A stretch of 64,000 nt of DNA from Aliarcobacter cibarius (GCF_013372265.1 NZ_CP054051.1:1884596-1948595); one strand, 5' to 3'; shown: positions 8,122-18,529, numbered from the stretch's first letter. Translations and numbers: made by a program. The notes: generated by a model not told the origin, from the letters alone.

Positions 8122-9408
8122 ATGGCAAAAAATACAATGACTTTTACTGACAATAGAAATGGTAAGGCATACGAATATAATATTATTGATGGTACAAGAG
8201 GACCAAGTGTTGTTGATATTTCAACTTTTTATAAAGATTCTGGAATGTTTACATTTGACCCAGGTTATACTTCGACTGCAGCTTGTGAATCAAAAATTAC
8301 ATTTATTGATGGTGAAAATTCAGAATTAAAATATAGAGGTATTGATATTGCTGATTTAGCTGGAAAACACTCTTTTTTAGATGTTTCTTACTTATTAATG
8401 AACGGTGAACTTCCAACAGCTGAAGTTTCTAAAAATTTAGATTTAGAAATTAGACATAGATCTTTTGTTGATGAAGGAATCATAAGACTTTTTGATGCAT
8501 TACCAGATAGAGCTCATCCAATGGCAACTATGGGAGCTGCAACTATGGCACTTTCAGCTTACTATAAAGATCACTTACATTTAGAAGATGAAGAAGCATT
8601 CAAAACTATGCAAAATAGAATTCTTGCAAAAATGCCTACAATTGCTGCAATGGCATATAGAAATTCAATTGGAACTCCACTAATTTATCCAGATGTTGAT
8701 AGATATTTCACTGAAAACTTCTTATATATGTTAAGAGCTTACCCAGGTGGAAAAATGAAACATTTGGCTGATGGTTCAAATCAAGAAATTACTCAAATTG
8801 AAGTTGATGCATTAGATGCAATTTTCACTTTACATGCAGACCATGAACAAAATGCTTCTACAACAACTGTAAGAAATGTTGGTTCAACTCAAGCTCACCC
8901 TTATGTTGCTATTGCTTCTGGTATCTCTGCTTTATGGGGATCAGCTCACGGTGGAGCAAATGAAAAAGTTATGGATCAATTAAAAATGATTGGTGATGTT
9001 AAAAATGTTCCTTCTTATATAGCAAAAGCTAAAGATAAAAATGATCCATTTAGATTAATGGGATTCGGTCACAGAGTTTATAAAAATAGAGATCCAAGAG
9101 CTGAAACATTAAAAGGTTTACAAGATAAATTAAGAGAATCTTTAAATCTAGATTCAAAACTTTTAGATATTGCTAAAGCAGTTGAAGAAGCAGCATTAAG
9201 TGATAATTATTTTAAAGAAAGAGGATTATATCCAAATATTGACTTCTATTCAGGAGTAATTTTAACAGCTCTTAAAATTCCAGTTGAAATGTTTACACCA
9301 ATATTTGTTATTGGAAGAACTCCAGGATGGATTGCACAATGGGCAGAGTTAAAAAGAGATCCAAAACATAAAATTGCTAGACCAAGACAATTATATACAG
9401 GTAAATAA
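8122..9408 (+). CDS. gltA: Citrate synthase, embedded in the nuo operon
   Basis: This is a 428-residue type II citrate synthase condensing acetyl-CoA and oxaloacetate. The N-terminal domain includes FDPGYTSTAACESKITFIDG. Catalytic histidines lie in GSAHGGANE and MGFGHRVYKNRDPR, and the catalytic Asp in NIDFYSGV. The length matches the larger Gram-negative (hexameric) form and differs from the 369-residue PrpC at 34.4 kb, so this is the TCA-cycle enzyme. An AAAGGA ribosome-binding site precedes the ATG. It lies on the same strand between nuoF (29 bases) and nuoG (31 bases), with no terminator on either side, so it is very likely transcribed with complex I. Confidence 0.95.
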   Translation: MAKNTMTFTDNRNGKAYEYNIIDGTRGPSVVDISTFYKDSGMFTFDPGYTSTAACESKITFIDGENSELKYRGIDIADLAGKHSFLDVSYLLMNGELPTAEVSKNLDLEIRHRSFVDEGIIRLFDALPDRAHPMATMGAATMALSAYYKDHLHLEDEEAFKTMQNRILAKMPTIAAMAYRNSIGTPLIYPDVDRYFTENFLYMLRAYPGGKMKHLADGSNQEITQIEVDALDAIFTLHADHEQNASTTTVRNVGSTQAHPYVAIASGISALWGSAHGGANEKVMDQLKMIGDVKNVPSYIAKAKDKNDPFRLMGFGHRVYKNRDPRAETLKGLQDKLRESLNLDSKLLDIAKAVEEAALSDNYFKERGLYPNIDFYSGVILTALKIPVEMFTPIFVIGRTPGWIAQWAELKRDPKHKIARPRQLYTGK

Positions 9409-9439
9409 TAGATTAAAATATTCAAAAGGGGATATGCTT

Positions 9440-10876
9440 ATGGCCGAAACAGTTAGTATTACGATTAATGGTATTCAATTTCAAGCAAAAAAAGGTAGTT
9501 TGTTAATTGATAAATTAATAGATGAAAATATTCATATTCCCCATTTTTGTTATCACCAAGCACTGGGGAAAGATGGAAATTGTAGAATGTGTATGGTTGA
9601 AATCGATGGTCAGAAAAGACCTCAAATTGCATGTGACACACCTATAAAAGATGGAATGATTGTACGAACAAAAGGTGAAAAGATTGAAAAAGTAAGAAAA
9701 GACATCTTAGAACTTGAACTAATTAATCATCCAATTGATTGTCCGACTTGTGACCAAGCTGGTGAGTGTAAACTACAAGATTACTATATGGAATCTGGGT
9801 TTTACGCGTCAAGAGTAAATCTTGATGCTAAAAATGAAGCTAGAAAAAGAGTTGATTTAGGCTCAAATGTAATGCTTGATGAAGAAAGATGTGTTTTATG
9901 TCTTAGATGTGTAAGATTTTGTAAAGACATTACAAAAACTGCAGAGTTAGGTGTAGTTTCAAGAACAGATCACTCTACAATTGGGACATTCCCTGGTAGA
10001 CCTCTAAATAATCCTTATGCTATGAATGTAGTTGATTTATGCCCTGTTGGAGCATTAACAAGTAAAGACTTTAGATTTAAACAAAGAGTTTGGTTTTTAC
10101 AAAGTTTTGAAGCTATTTGTAATGGCTGTTCAAAAGGTTGTAACATAAGTATAGATCATAGAAAAGAAAAATATAAAGATGATATGATTTACAGATTTAG
10201 ACCTAGAACAAACAAAGCAGTAAATGGATGGTTCATTTGTGATTATGGAAGATTATCACATCATAATGAATCAACAAACAGATTTGAAACTGCGTTAATA
10301 GATAAAAATGAAACAAATCTTTCTAACGCTATTATCAATATCTTCAAAGAATTGTCATCTTCTCAAAATATATTAATACTTTTAAGTCCTAATTTATCTT
10401 ATGAAGAGATAGTAAATGTAAAAACATTGGCAAGCAAATTAAATATAAAAGTTAGTGGCTATTCTCCAAATACTTTTGATGAATCTTTTGCTGATGAGTG
10501 GTTAAAAAAAGCTGATAAATCTGCAAATAGAACATCATTTAAAGAACTTGAAATTGATGAATCAAAAGAGTTCTTTGAAAAATCTTTAAATGAAGCTAAA
10601 ACTGTTTTTATAGTAGAAAATAGTTATTTTGAAGAGAATTTAAAATTGATAGAAAATAAAAAAGTAATATCACTATTTTCACATCACTGTTTAACTATTG
10701 GAAATTCAAATATTGCTGTTCCTGTTGCTTCATTTTATGAAAAAAGTGGAACTTATATAAACTGTGATGGAATTAAACAAAAAGTTGTTTCAAAAATTGA
10801 GAAAAATAATCCTATGCCTACAATCACAACAATAATTGAAGATATAAAATCAATGATTGAAAAAGGAACTATATGA
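9440..10876 (+). CDS. nuoG: NADH-quinone oxidoreductase subunit G, short form
   Basis: This is a Fe-S subunit of complex I with 478 residues. Ligand sets are visible for N1b [2Fe-2S] (Cys37, 48, 51, 65), for N5 (His97-x3-Cys101-x2-Cys104-x5-Cys110), and for a [4Fe-4S] cluster starting CVLCLRC at 151. A further set in AICNGCSKGCNIS, with a Cys in GWFICDYGRL, matches the N7-type cluster. The protein is much shorter than the usual 680-900 residues: the molybdopterin-oxidoreductase-like C-terminal domain is reduced to roughly 190 residues. The ATG at 9440 fits the AAAAGGGG ribosome-binding site better than the ATG at 9434. The gene overlaps nuoH by four bases (ATGA). Confidence 0.9.
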   Translation: MAETVSITINGIQFQAKKGSLLIDKLIDENIHIPHFCYHQALGKDGNCRMCMVEIDGQKRPQIACDTPIKDGMIVRTKGEKIEKVRKDILELELINHPIDCPTCDQAGECKLQDYYMESGFYASRVNLDAKNEARKRVDLGSNVMLDEERCVLCLRCVRFCKDITKTAELGVVSRTDHSTIGTFPGRPLNNPYAMNVVDLCPVGALTSKDFRFKQRVWFLQSFEAICNGCSKGCNISIDHRKEKYKDDMIYRFRPRTNKAVNGWFICDYGRLSHHNESTNRFETALIDKNETNLSNAIINIFKELSSSQNILILLSPNLSYEEIVNVKTLASKLNIKVSGYSPNTFDESFADEWLKKADKSANRTSFKELEIDESKEFFEKSLNEAKTVFIVENSYFEENLKLIENKKVISLFSHHCLTIGNSNIAVPVASFYEKSGTYINCDGIKQKVVSKIEKNNPMPTITTIIEDIKSMIEKGTI

Positions 10877-12150
10877 GCAATTTAGTTATAATTATAGTAA
10901 ATATTGCCCTGTCTGTTATATTAGCTGTCGGCTTAACACCTCTTTGGGTATGGTGGGAGAGAAGAATAGCTGGTTTTATTCAAGATAGAAGCGGACCAAA
11001 TAGATGTAATATTGGTGTATTTAGACTTGGTGGACTAATTCAAAGTATAGCTGATATGCTAAAACTTATATTTAAAGAGGATTTTGTTCCTTCACATATT
11101 AAAAATAAATTCTTTTTTGCAATTGCTCCAGTAATAGTATTTTTTTGCTCTTTTTTAACTTTTGCAGTTATTCCTTATGCTGATGTTTTTGTTTACGATG
11201 GAACTTCACATACGATGCAAGCTATTCCAAATCATCTTGGAATTATGTGGTTTATTGCATTTGCGGGTCTTAGTGTATATGGTATTATCTTAGGTGGTTA
11301 TTCATCTGGAAATAAATATGGTCTTTTAGGTTCTATTAGAGCCTCAGCACAAGTTATATCATATGAAGTTGCTATGGGATTAGCAATTATCTCTATGATT
11401 ATATCATATGGTTCAATTCATTTAACAGATATGGTAAATGCACAAGCTGGAACTTATCTTGGTGTTATTCCAATGTGGGGTGTATTTATTCAACCAATCG
11501 CAGCAATTATATTCATAGTTTGTGCTTTTGCAGAAACAAATAGAGCACCTTTTGACTTAGCAGAAGGTGAAAGTGAGATTGTTGCAGGATATCACACTGA
11601 GTATAGTGCTATGAAGTTTGGTCTTTTCCAAGTTGGTGAATATGCAGCAATGAGTGCTTCAAGTGCTATTATTGTTACTCTATTCTTTGGTGGTTATCAA
11701 ATACCATGGATGGATACAGCAACTATTAAAGCCAACATCAATTACGTTATTTTAGCTATATTAATAGTACTTCCAATTTTAGTATATTTATTTACAGGTT
11801 GGATGAAAAAAAATAACAAAGCAATTGGTAACGACAAAAGTAGAGAAAAAGAGACAAAAATTTTAACTGTTACATTTTGGGCATTAGCAATTGGTATTTC
11901 TGCTTTATTAATATCTTTCTTAACAACTGGTTTAGGAGAGAATGGTATCAATATTGTAACTGCTGCTTTACAAATAGGAACTTTTTTAATTAAGTTTTTT
12001 ATGATGGCATTCGTTTTTATGTGGGTTAGATGGACAGTTTTAAGATTTAGATATGACCAACTACAAATGTTAGGATGGAAAATTTTAATACCACTAGCAT
12101 TATTAAATATTGTTGTAACTGCAATATTTGTAGTTGTAAAAGGAAGTTAA
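10873..12150 (+). CDS. nuoH: NADH-quinone oxidoreductase subunit H, extended form
   Basis: This is the membrane subunit that, with NuoB and NuoD, forms the quinone chamber. Family motifs include WVWWERRIAGFIQDRSGPNR near residue 26, GSIRASAQVISYEVAMG near 155, CAFAETNRAPFDLAEGESEIVAGYH near 216-240 and WVRWTVLRFRYDQLQMLGWK near the C-terminus. At 425 residues it is about 80-100 longer than typical NuoH (about 325-345). The extra sequence lies between the conserved GGYQIPW and the final FMWVRWT block, about residues 283-365, and appears to add a charged loop (KKNNKAIGNDKSREKE) and two hydrophobic segments. The reading frame is unbroken. Confidence 0.93.
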   Translation: MSNLVIIIVNIALSVILAVGLTPLWVWWERRIAGFIQDRSGPNRCNIGVFRLGGLIQSIADMLKLIFKEDFVPSHIKNKFFFAIAPVIVFFCSFLTFAVIPYADVFVYDGTSHTMQAIPNHLGIMWFIAFAGLSVYGIILGGYSSGNKYGLLGSIRASAQVISYEVAMGLAIISMIISYGSIHLTDMVNAQAGTYLGVIPMWGVFIQPIAAIIFIVCAFAETNRAPFDLAEGESEIVAGYHTEYSAMKFGLFQVGEYAAMSASSAIIVTLFFGGYQIPWMDTATIKANINYVILAILIVLPILVYLFTGWMKKNNKAIGNDKSREKETKILTVTFWALAIGISALLISFLTTGLGENGINIVTAALQIGTFLIKFFMMAFVFMWVRWTVLRFRYDQLQMLGWKILIPLALLNIVVTAIFVVVKGS

Positions 12151-12151
12151 T

Positions 12152-12652
12152 ATGGCAATAAAAGTAGTACCAAGATACGGAAAATCATTTAAAGACAAGT
12201 TATATCTTCCAGCAATTGCTGGAGGTATGAAAACAACTTTCAAGCATTTCTTTAAAAATCTAAGAGATGTTGAAAGTTTAAATACTTTACAATATCCAGA
12301 AGTTCAACCAACAGACATAACAGAAAGATACAGAGGAGTACATAGACTTACTAAGCACGATGATGGAACTGAAAAATGTGTTGCCTGCTTTATGTGTGCA
12401 ACTGCATGTCCTGCGGAATGTATTTTTATTGAAGCTGAAGAGAGATTTGATGGTGTTGATGAAAAAAGACCAAAAGAGTTTAAAATTGATCTTTTAGAGT
12501 GTGTTTTCTGTGGATATTGTGTTGAAGCTTGTCCATGTGATGCAATAAGAATGGATACTGGAATTTTTTCATTTACAGCTTCAAGTAGAGAAGAGTTTGT
12601 ACTAGATAAAAAAGCTCTTATGAAAAATGAGAGATCAAAGGATTTTGAATGA
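12152..12652 (+). CDS. nuoI: NADH-quinone oxidoreductase subunit I (N6a/N6b)
   Basis: This 166-residue subunit carries two [4Fe-4S] clusters that pass electrons to N2 in NuoB. The ligand blocks CVACFMCATACPAEC (about residues 75-89) and CVFCGYCVEACPCDA (about 114-128) have the canonical CxxCxxCxxxCP spacing. The N-terminal amphipathic region contains the membrane-associated segment typical of the family. It starts two bases after nuoH and overlaps nuoJ by four bases. Confidence 0.96.
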   Translation: MAIKVVPRYGKSFKDKLYLPAIAGGMKTTFKHFFKNLRDVESLNTLQYPEVQPTDITERYRGVHRLTKHDDGTEKCVACFMCATACPAECIFIEAEERFDGVDEKRPKEFKIDLLECVFCGYCVEACPCDAIRMDTGIFSFTASSREEFVLDKKALMKNERSKDFE

Positions 12653-13173
12653 TAGCAAATATTATTTTTTTAGCTCTTGCTTTTTTTGCAATAAGTGGTG
12701 CAATAGCAATGATTGTTTATAAAAATCCTATGTTTAGTGCATTAGGTGTTTTAATTTCAATGCTAAGTGTTGCGGGAATGTTTGCACTTTTAAATGCAAC
12801 TTTTCTATTTTTAATACAAATAATAGTTTATGCTGGTGCGATTATGACTCTTATTTTATTCATTCTAATGTTTTTGAACATAAATGAAGAAGATTTACCA
12901 AATGAGCCACATAAATATAGATTGATTACTATTAGTGCAATTATTATGCTTCCTCTAAATATTTTAGTTTTAAAAGCTGTATCCCTACTACCTGAAAAAG
13001 ATTTATCACCACTTGAAACAACTTTTGGAGATTTAAAACCACTTGGAATTACACTGTATGATAACTGGATTGTTGCAGTTGAATTAATATCTATACTTCT
13101 TTTAATAGCCCTAGTAGGTTCAGTAGTACTTGCTAAAAAAAGAAAAACTAAAATTATAGATAAGGAGGACTAA
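12649..13173 (+). CDS. nuoJ: NADH-quinone oxidoreductase subunit J
   Basis: This 174-residue integral membrane subunit has five predicted transmembrane segments. The conserved segment IQIIVYAGAIMTLILFILMFLN (about residues 56-77) contains the YAGA pi-bulge region important for coupling. The short cytosolic C-terminus ends KKRKTKIIDKED. The gene order J-K-L-M-N is conserved, with two bases before nuoK. Confidence 0.95.
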   Translation: MIANIIFLALAFFAISGAIAMIVYKNPMFSALGVLISMLSVAGMFALLNATFLFLIQIIVYAGAIMTLILFILMFLNINEEDLPNEPHKYRLITISAIIMLPLNILVLKAVSLLPEKDLSPLETTFGDLKPLGITLYDNWIVAVELISILLLIALVGSVVLAKKRKTKIIDKED

Positions 13174-13175
13174 AA

Positions 13176-13490
13176 ATGATATCACTTACTTCTTATGCCT
13201 TTGTTTCAATGATGCTTTTTTCTATTGGAGCGATTGGAGTAATTGCAAGAAAAAATATCTTTGTAATTTATATGTCAATAGAAATGATGCTAAATGGAAT
13301 AAATCTTTTTTTAGTAACATTTGCTAGATACCATTTTAATATAGATCCACAAATTATAACTATTATTGTAATATCTATTGCTGCTGCTGAAGCTGCGATT
13401 TTTTTATCTGTAATTATTCTTTTATTTAGATCTAAAAAATCTTTAGATACTGATTTATTCACATCTCTTGCACAAGGAGAGAAAAAATGA
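13176..13490 (+). CDS. nuoK: NADH-quinone oxidoreductase subunit K
   Basis: This is a 104-residue, three-segment MrpC-like membrane subunit. The conserved buried glutamates lie in YMSIEMMLNGINL (Glu about 35) and IAAAEAAIFLS (Glu about 70), both needed for proton translocation in the family. The start follows an AAGGAGG-type ribosome-binding site located at the end of nuoJ. It overlaps nuoL by four bases. Confidence 0.96.
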   Translation: MISLTSYAFVSMMLFSIGAIGVIARKNIFVIYMSIEMMLNGINLFLVTFARYHFNIDPQIITIIVISIAAAEAAIFLSVIILLFRSKKSLDTDLFTSLAQGEKK

Positions 13491-15373
13491 GTACAAATTT
13501 ACTTATTTGGATAATATTGTCTCCATTAATTGGTGCAATTTTAAATGGTGCTTTATATTTTTACAATATTAAAAAAAGAAATATTGGTGAATTACCTTTT
13601 GCAATTGTAGGAACACTAACTCCTTTAATATCTTTTTTAATAACTCTGTCTTTATTCTTAAAAATGATAGAAGAAAAAATAATATTTAAACAACATATTT
13701 TTACTTGGTTAAATATATCAAGCTTAAATGTTGATATGGCATTTTTAGGTGATAACTTAGCTATTTTTATGTCAATGTTTGTAACTTTTGTTGGTTGGTT
13801 AATTCATATTTATGCTGTTGGTTATATGAAAGGTGATGAAGGATTTGGTAAATTCTTTGCTTACTTTAACCTTTTTCTAGCATCTATGCTTATTCTTGTT
13901 TTAGCTGATAATCCTGTAATTTTATTTATTGGATGGGAAGGTGTTGGAGTTTGTTCATACCTTTTAATTAAGTTCTATTATGGAGACAAAAATAATGTTC
14001 TTGCTGCCAATAAAGCGTTTATTGTAAATAGAGTTGGAGATTTTGGATTTTTATTAGGAATTGCAACTCTATTTTTTGCTTTAGGACAAGTTGATTTATC
14101 TTTCTCTTCAATTGAAGCAAATTTAGGAAATACAACAAATGGTTGGTTACTTCTAGCTGGGTTCTTACTTTTTGTAGGAGCTATGGGAAAATCAGCACAA
14201 ATTCCTTTATATACATGGCTTCCTGATGCAATGGCTGGACCAACACCTATTTCAGCATTAATTCACGCAGCTACAATGGTTACTGCTGGGGTTTATATGG
14301 TTGCAAGATTTCACTTTTTATATAGTGGAATTGAAGAAATAGGTACATTTATAGCTTATATTGGTGCTTTCTCTGCACTACTTGCAGCTATTATTGCAAC
14401 AAGACAAACTGATATTAAAAAAATACTTGCTTATTCAACTATGAGTCAACTTGGTTATATGTTTATCGCTGTTGGATTAGGTTTTTATTCAACAGGATTA
14501 TTCCATGTATTTACACATGCTTTCTTCAAAGCAATGTTATTCATGGGAGCTGGTGGAGTAATATTGGCAATTCACCATGAACAAAATATATTTAACATAG
14601 CAAAACATAGAGCAAGCCTTCCAATAATTTCAACTACATTCTTAATCGGTGTTATAGCAATTTCAGGAATACCTCCATTTTCTGGATTCTTCTCTAAAGA
14701 TGCTATTTTAGCAGCTGCATTTCAAGAAGGACATTATTTAATATATGGTATTGCACTATTTACTGCTTTCTTAACAGCATTTTATATGTTTAGATTATAC
14801 TTTATAGTATTTGTAACACCAAATCACCATAAGAAAGAATATGTTTATACAAGTATGACAATTACTATACCTTTGCTAATACTTGCTATTGGTGCTATTG
14901 GTGCAGGATTTTTAAACTTCCCATCAATTTTTGGAGGAAGTCATATGGTTGATAGTTTTCTTGGAAACTTAAACTCTAAAACAATAACTATTTCACATAA
15001 CACAGAGTATATTTTAATGGCTCTTTCAGTTCTTGTTGCATCATTAGGAATTTTTGTTGCTTACAAAAAATATGCTAATTTTGATTTAGAAAAACCTGAA
15101 CTAGAAGTTGGATTTATTGGAAGAAAACTGTATGTTGATGAACTTTATGATTTAATCTTTGTTAGAGGATTAAAATCTATATCTAAACTTTTTGACAAAG
15201 TTATCGACGATAAAATTATTGATGATACAATCATGAGAATATCGACTGGCTTTGTAAATGTAGGTAAAAGAGTTGCAACTATTCAAAATGCAAATGTAAG
15301 ATTTTATGCTGTATTCATGCTTTTAGGTATGACTTTTGCCTTTATTTACCTATATATTTCATTAGGATTGTAA
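13487..15373 (+). CDS. nuoL: NADH-quinone oxidoreductase subunit L
   Basis: This is a 628-residue antiporter-like subunit, the distal proton pump of the membrane arm. It contains FIGWEGVGVCSYLLI, with the key Glu in transmembrane segment 5. It also has NRVGDFGFLLG, GAMGKSAQIPLYTWLPDAM with the TM7 Lys, and PTPISALIHAATMVTAGVY. A C-terminal region with VDELYDLIFV precedes the long lateral helix typical of NuoL. Length is normal for the family. It begins in a four-base overlap with nuoK. Confidence 0.96.
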   Translation: MSTNLLIWIILSPLIGAILNGALYFYNIKKRNIGELPFAIVGTLTPLISFLITLSLFLKMIEEKIIFKQHIFTWLNISSLNVDMAFLGDNLAIFMSMFVTFVGWLIHIYAVGYMKGDEGFGKFFAYFNLFLASMLILVLADNPVILFIGWEGVGVCSYLLIKFYYGDKNNVLAANKAFIVNRVGDFGFLLGIATLFFALGQVDLSFSSIEANLGNTTNGWLLLAGFLLFVGAMGKSAQIPLYTWLPDAMAGPTPISALIHAATMVTAGVYMVARFHFLYSGIEEIGTFIAYIGAFSALLAAIIATRQTDIKKILAYSTMSQLGYMFIAVGLGFYSTGLFHVFTHAFFKAMLFMGAGGVILAIHHEQNIFNIAKHRASLPIISTTFLIGVIAISGIPPFSGFFSKDAILAAAFQEGHYLIYGIALFTAFLTAFYMFRLYFIVFVTPNHHKKEYVYTSMTITIPLLILAIGAIGAGFLNFPSIFGGSHMVDSFLGNLNSKTITISHNTEYILMALSVLVASLGIFVAYKKYANFDLEKPELEVGFIGRKLYVDELYDLIFVRGLKSISKLFDKVIDDKIIDDTIMRISTGFVNVGKRVATIQNANVRFYAVFMLLGMTFAFIYLYISLGL

Positions 15374-15374
15374 T

Positions 15375-16862
15375 ATGAATCAACTAATACTTTCATTTAT
15401 TATATTTTTACCAGCTATCGTGGCTTTGGGATTAATGATAACAACAAAAGAGGTAAAGACAGTTAGAAATATCTCTTTTGTTACAACAACTGTTGTTTTA
15501 GCTTTAGCTTTAAAACTTTTTATGGATTATGAAGCTAATTCTTCAATGCAATTTGTTGTAAATACTCCTTGGATAGAAAGCTATGGAATAAATTACTATT
15601 TAGGACTTGATGGTTTCTCATTAACTATTCTTATGATGATTGCAATTTTAATTCCTTCTTCATACCTGTTCCTTTGGGAAAAAGAGAACAAGTCATATTT
15701 TATTAATATGCTTTTAGTTCAAACAGGAGTTACAGGTGCTTTATTGTCTTTAGACATTGTTCTGTTTTATTTCTTCTGGGAACTTATGCTTATTCCAATT
15801 TTCTTAATGATTGGTATGTATGGAAGTGGAGATAAAGTAGCTACAACTTTAAAAGTAACTATTTATACAATGGCGGGTTCATTATTTATGTTACTTGCAA
15901 TTTTCTATCTTGGAATGAGCTACTTTAATGAGTTTGGTTCTTGGTCTTTTGCTTACAACGATTTAGCAAAAATAACTTCTTTAGATTCATCTACTAAAAT
16001 GTGGTTATTTTTAGCATTTTTATTTGCTTTTGCAATTAAAATTCCGTTATTCCCTGTACACACTTGGATTATGGCAACATATAAAAATGCTCCAACAGGT
16101 GCTGTATTTATTTTATCTTCAATTATGGCAAAACTTGGAATTTATGCTGTAATTAGATTCTTAATACCTATATTTCCTGAAGAAGTAGCTTTATATTCAA
16201 CAGAACTTGTAGCAGTTGGAATTTTTGGAATGATATATTTTGGAGTTGCTGCTTTAACACAAGAAGATGTTAAAAGAATGTTTGCATACTCTTCTGCATC
16301 TCACTTAAGTTTTATTGCAGCTGGGGTATTTTCTTTAACAAGTTATGGTTTAAATGGTGCTTTATATTTAATAATGGCTCACGCAATTGCAACAGGTGCA
16401 CTATTTTTATTAGTTGGTAATATTCAAGACCAAACTGGAACTAAAAAAATTAAAGAGTTAGGGGGTATCGCTAAAAAAGCACCTATTCTGACATTTATTT
16501 TTGCAATTATGCTATTTTCAAATGTTGGACTACCAGGTACAAGTGGTTTCGTTTCAGAATTTTTAATTATCTTTGGTGTATTCCAATTTAATATTTATCT
16601 TGGAATTATTGCAGCTCTTTCTGTTATTATTGGAGCTTCTTATATGCTTTGGATGTTTCAAAGAGCTATTTTACAAGATAGAGATGAATCTCTTGGTGAA
16701 TTAAAAATGAAAGATTTAAAAATAAAAGAAATTTTAGCTTTAACTCCATGGATAGTTTTAATATTTGTTATGGGATTTTTTCCAGATATTTTCACAAATA
16801 TCTATGAGCCAACTGTAAGCTCATATTTACAAAACATTTTACAAATTGGAGCAACAAAATGA
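15375..16862 (+). CDS. nuoM: NADH-quinone oxidoreductase subunit M
   Basis: This is a 495-residue antiporter-like proton-pumping subunit. The TM5 Glu is in [16 protein letters not shown], the TM7 Lys in [16 protein letters not shown], and the conserved block [17 protein letters not shown] follows. About 14 hydrophobic segments are present. It begins one base after nuoL ends and overlaps nuoN by four bases. Confidence 0.96.
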   Translation: MNQLILSFIIFLPAIVALGLMITTKEVKTVRNISFVTTTVVLALALKLFMDYEANSSMQFVVNTPWIESYGINYYLGLDGFSLTILMMIAILIPSSYLFLWEKENKSYFINMLLVQTGVTGALLSLDIVLFYFFWELMLIPIFLMIGMYGSGDKVATTLKVTIYTMAGSLFMLLAIFYLGMSYFNEFGSWSFAYNDLAKITSLDSSTKMWLFLAFLFAFAIKIPLFPVHTWIMATYKNAPTGAVFILSSIMAKLGIYAVIRFLIPIFPEEVALYSTELVAVGIFGMIYFGVAALTQEDVKRMFAYSSASHLSFIAAGVFSLTSYGLNGALYLIMAHAIATGALFLLVGNIQDQTGTKKIKELGGIAKKAPILTFIFAIMLFSNVGLPGTSGFVSEFLIIFGVFQFNIYLGIIAALSVIIGASYMLWMFQRAILQDRDESLGELKMKDLKIKEILALTPWIVLIFVMGFFPDIFTNIYEPTVSSYLQNILQIGATK

Positions 16863-18379
16863 ATGAATTTATTTTAATTCTACCAACTTTAATAGTTTTA
16901 GTTGGGGCATTAGTACTTATGCTTTTAAGTATGTATGAAAAAATCTCTACAAAAACTAATATTGTTGCTACATCTTTATTTTTAGTTTTAGCTTTGGTAT
17001 TTTCTTTAATCAATATAAGTTCAAGTTATTCAGTTCAGGCTTATGAAGGTTTTTTACATAACGTTTTAACATTTGATTCATTCTCAAATTTCTTCAACAC
17101 AATACTAATTCTTGGAACACTTTTAACTGTTCTTATTGGTGAGAGTTATTTTAGAAATAGAGATTATTTTAAAGGTGAATTTTTCAGTTTAATTTTATTT
17201 GCTCTTTTTGGAATGATGATATTAACACAATCAAATGAATTAATTACTGCATTTATTGCTTTAGAAATTGCATCTTTTGCAGTTTACATTATGGTTGGAT
17301 TTAATCAAGACAATTCAAAAAGAATTGAAGCATTATTTAAATATTTAGTTTTAGGAGCTTTTGTTGGAGCTTTCTTCCTTTTAGGATTAGTTTTAGTATA
17401 TGGAGCTGTTGTTTCAACAAGTTTTACTGATATAAAAGTTTATATTGATAATGCAAGTGTAAATGATTTAGTTTTAGTTTATATTGGTTTAACTCTAATA
17501 TTGTTTACCTTTCTATTCAAAATTGCAGCATTCCCATTTCAATCATGGTTGCTTGACGTTTATCAGGGTGCTCCAATGATTGTAACTGCATTTATGGCAT
17601 CTACGTTTAAGATCTCTATTTTTGCATTTTTCCTTAGATTGATTATTGATACAATTTCACCAATCTTTGATTTCTGGGATGGTTTGTTAACTATTGTTGT
17701 TTTAGTAACTTTAGTTATAGGAACATGGCTTGCAATTACTCAAGAAAAAGTAAAAAGAATGTTAGCTGCTTCATCAATAGTTCATACAGGTTATATCCTT
17801 ATGGCGTTTGTTGCACTAACATATGAAAATACTCAAATTGCTAACATTGATGTATCACATTCAATAATGTTCTATTTATTAGCTTACATGTTAGCTGCAT
17901 TAGGTTCATTTGGTTTAATCTCTCAAATAAACTCAAAATCTGTAATTAGAGTTACATTTAGTGACTTTAATGGTTTAGCTAAACAAAGACCTTTTTATGC
18001 TCTGATGCTAACTATTTTCCTTTTATCACTTGCAGGAATTCCTGGAACTATAGGATTTATAGGGAAACTTTATGTATTTACTGAAACAATTAAAGCAGGT
18101 TACATTTTAATAGCTATTCTTGCAATTATTGCTACAATAATTTCAATTTATTACTATTTTAGACTTATTGCTGCTATGTATTTTTATGATGCTAAAGATG
18201 AATGTGAAATTCAAAATTTCAATGAAAAAAATATATCAAATTATGCTGTTGCATTTATAGCAATTGCTACAGTAATTGGAGGAATTGGAAGCGCTATTAT
18301 ATTCTTTATTCCAACGTTAAGTATTGATACAATTACTAATCTAACAAATATAGCTATACAGTCACTATTTATAAAATAG
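16859..18379 (+). CDS. nuoN: NADH-quinone oxidoreductase subunit N
   Basis: This is a 506-residue antiporter-like subunit closing the operon. The conserved Glu lies in [17 protein letters not shown] and the Lys in [20 protein letters not shown], followed by [14 protein letters not shown]. About 14 hydrophobic segments are present. Directly after the stop codon comes an 8-bp hairpin, then a second GC-richer hairpin, before the frd operon starts. Confidence 0.95.
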   Translation: MNEFILILPTLIVLVGALVLMLLSMYEKISTKTNIVATSLFLVLALVFSLINISSSYSVQAYEGFLHNVLTFDSFSNFFNTILILGTLLTVLIGESYFRNRDYFKGEFFSLILFALFGMMILTQSNELITAFIALEIASFAVYIMVGFNQDNSKRIEALFKYLVLGAFVGAFFLLGLVLVYGAVVSTSFTDIKVYIDNASVNDLVLVYIGLTLILFTFLFKIAAFPFQSWLLDVYQGAPMIVTAFMASTFKISIFAFFLRLIIDTISPIFDFWDGLLTIVVLVTLVIGTWLAITQEKVKRMLAASSIVHTGYILMAFVALTYENTQIANIDVSHSIMFYLLAYMLAALGSFGLISQINSKSVIRVTFSDFNGLAKQRPFYALMLTIFLLSLAGIPGTIGFIGKLYVFTETIKAGYILIAILAIIATIISIYYYFRLIAAMYFYDAKDECEIQNFNEKNISNYAVAFIAIATVIGGIGSAIIFFIPTLSIDTITNLTNIAIQSLFIK

Positions 18380-18440
18380 TTGTTTAAAAACGAAACAACT
18401 ACTAATACTAAAAAGTACCGTAAATCCCCACTTGGGGATT
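18378..18440 (+). terminator. Two tandem hairpins at the end of the nuo operon
   Basis: The first stem is AGTTGTTT (18378-18385) with AAACAACT (18393-18400), overlapping the nuoN stop codon. The second is AATCCCC (18423-18429) with GGGGATT (18434-18440) around loop ACTT. Neither has a strong U-tract directly after it, so they may be weak or Rho-assisted terminators, or 3'-end stabilisers. Confidence 0.45.
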
Positions 18441-18523
18441 GAGTGTAACTTTTCTACCACTATACATTAACAAAAAGTAAATATACCATCTATCATTGAA
18501 GAAACTTTAAACTATTATTTTGC

Positions 18524-18529
18524 TATGAT
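18524..18529 (+). promoter_or_regulatory. Possible -10 box of frdCAB
   Basis: GCTATGAT lies about 36 bases before frdC. No -35 is visible. An AAAGGA ribosome-binding site is present before the ATG. Confidence 0.4.

Noticed and set aside
9374-9439. Upstream in-frame extension of nuoG into gltA
   Set aside because: It overlaps the end of gltA without a ribosome-binding site; the AAAAGGGG before 9440 marks the real start.
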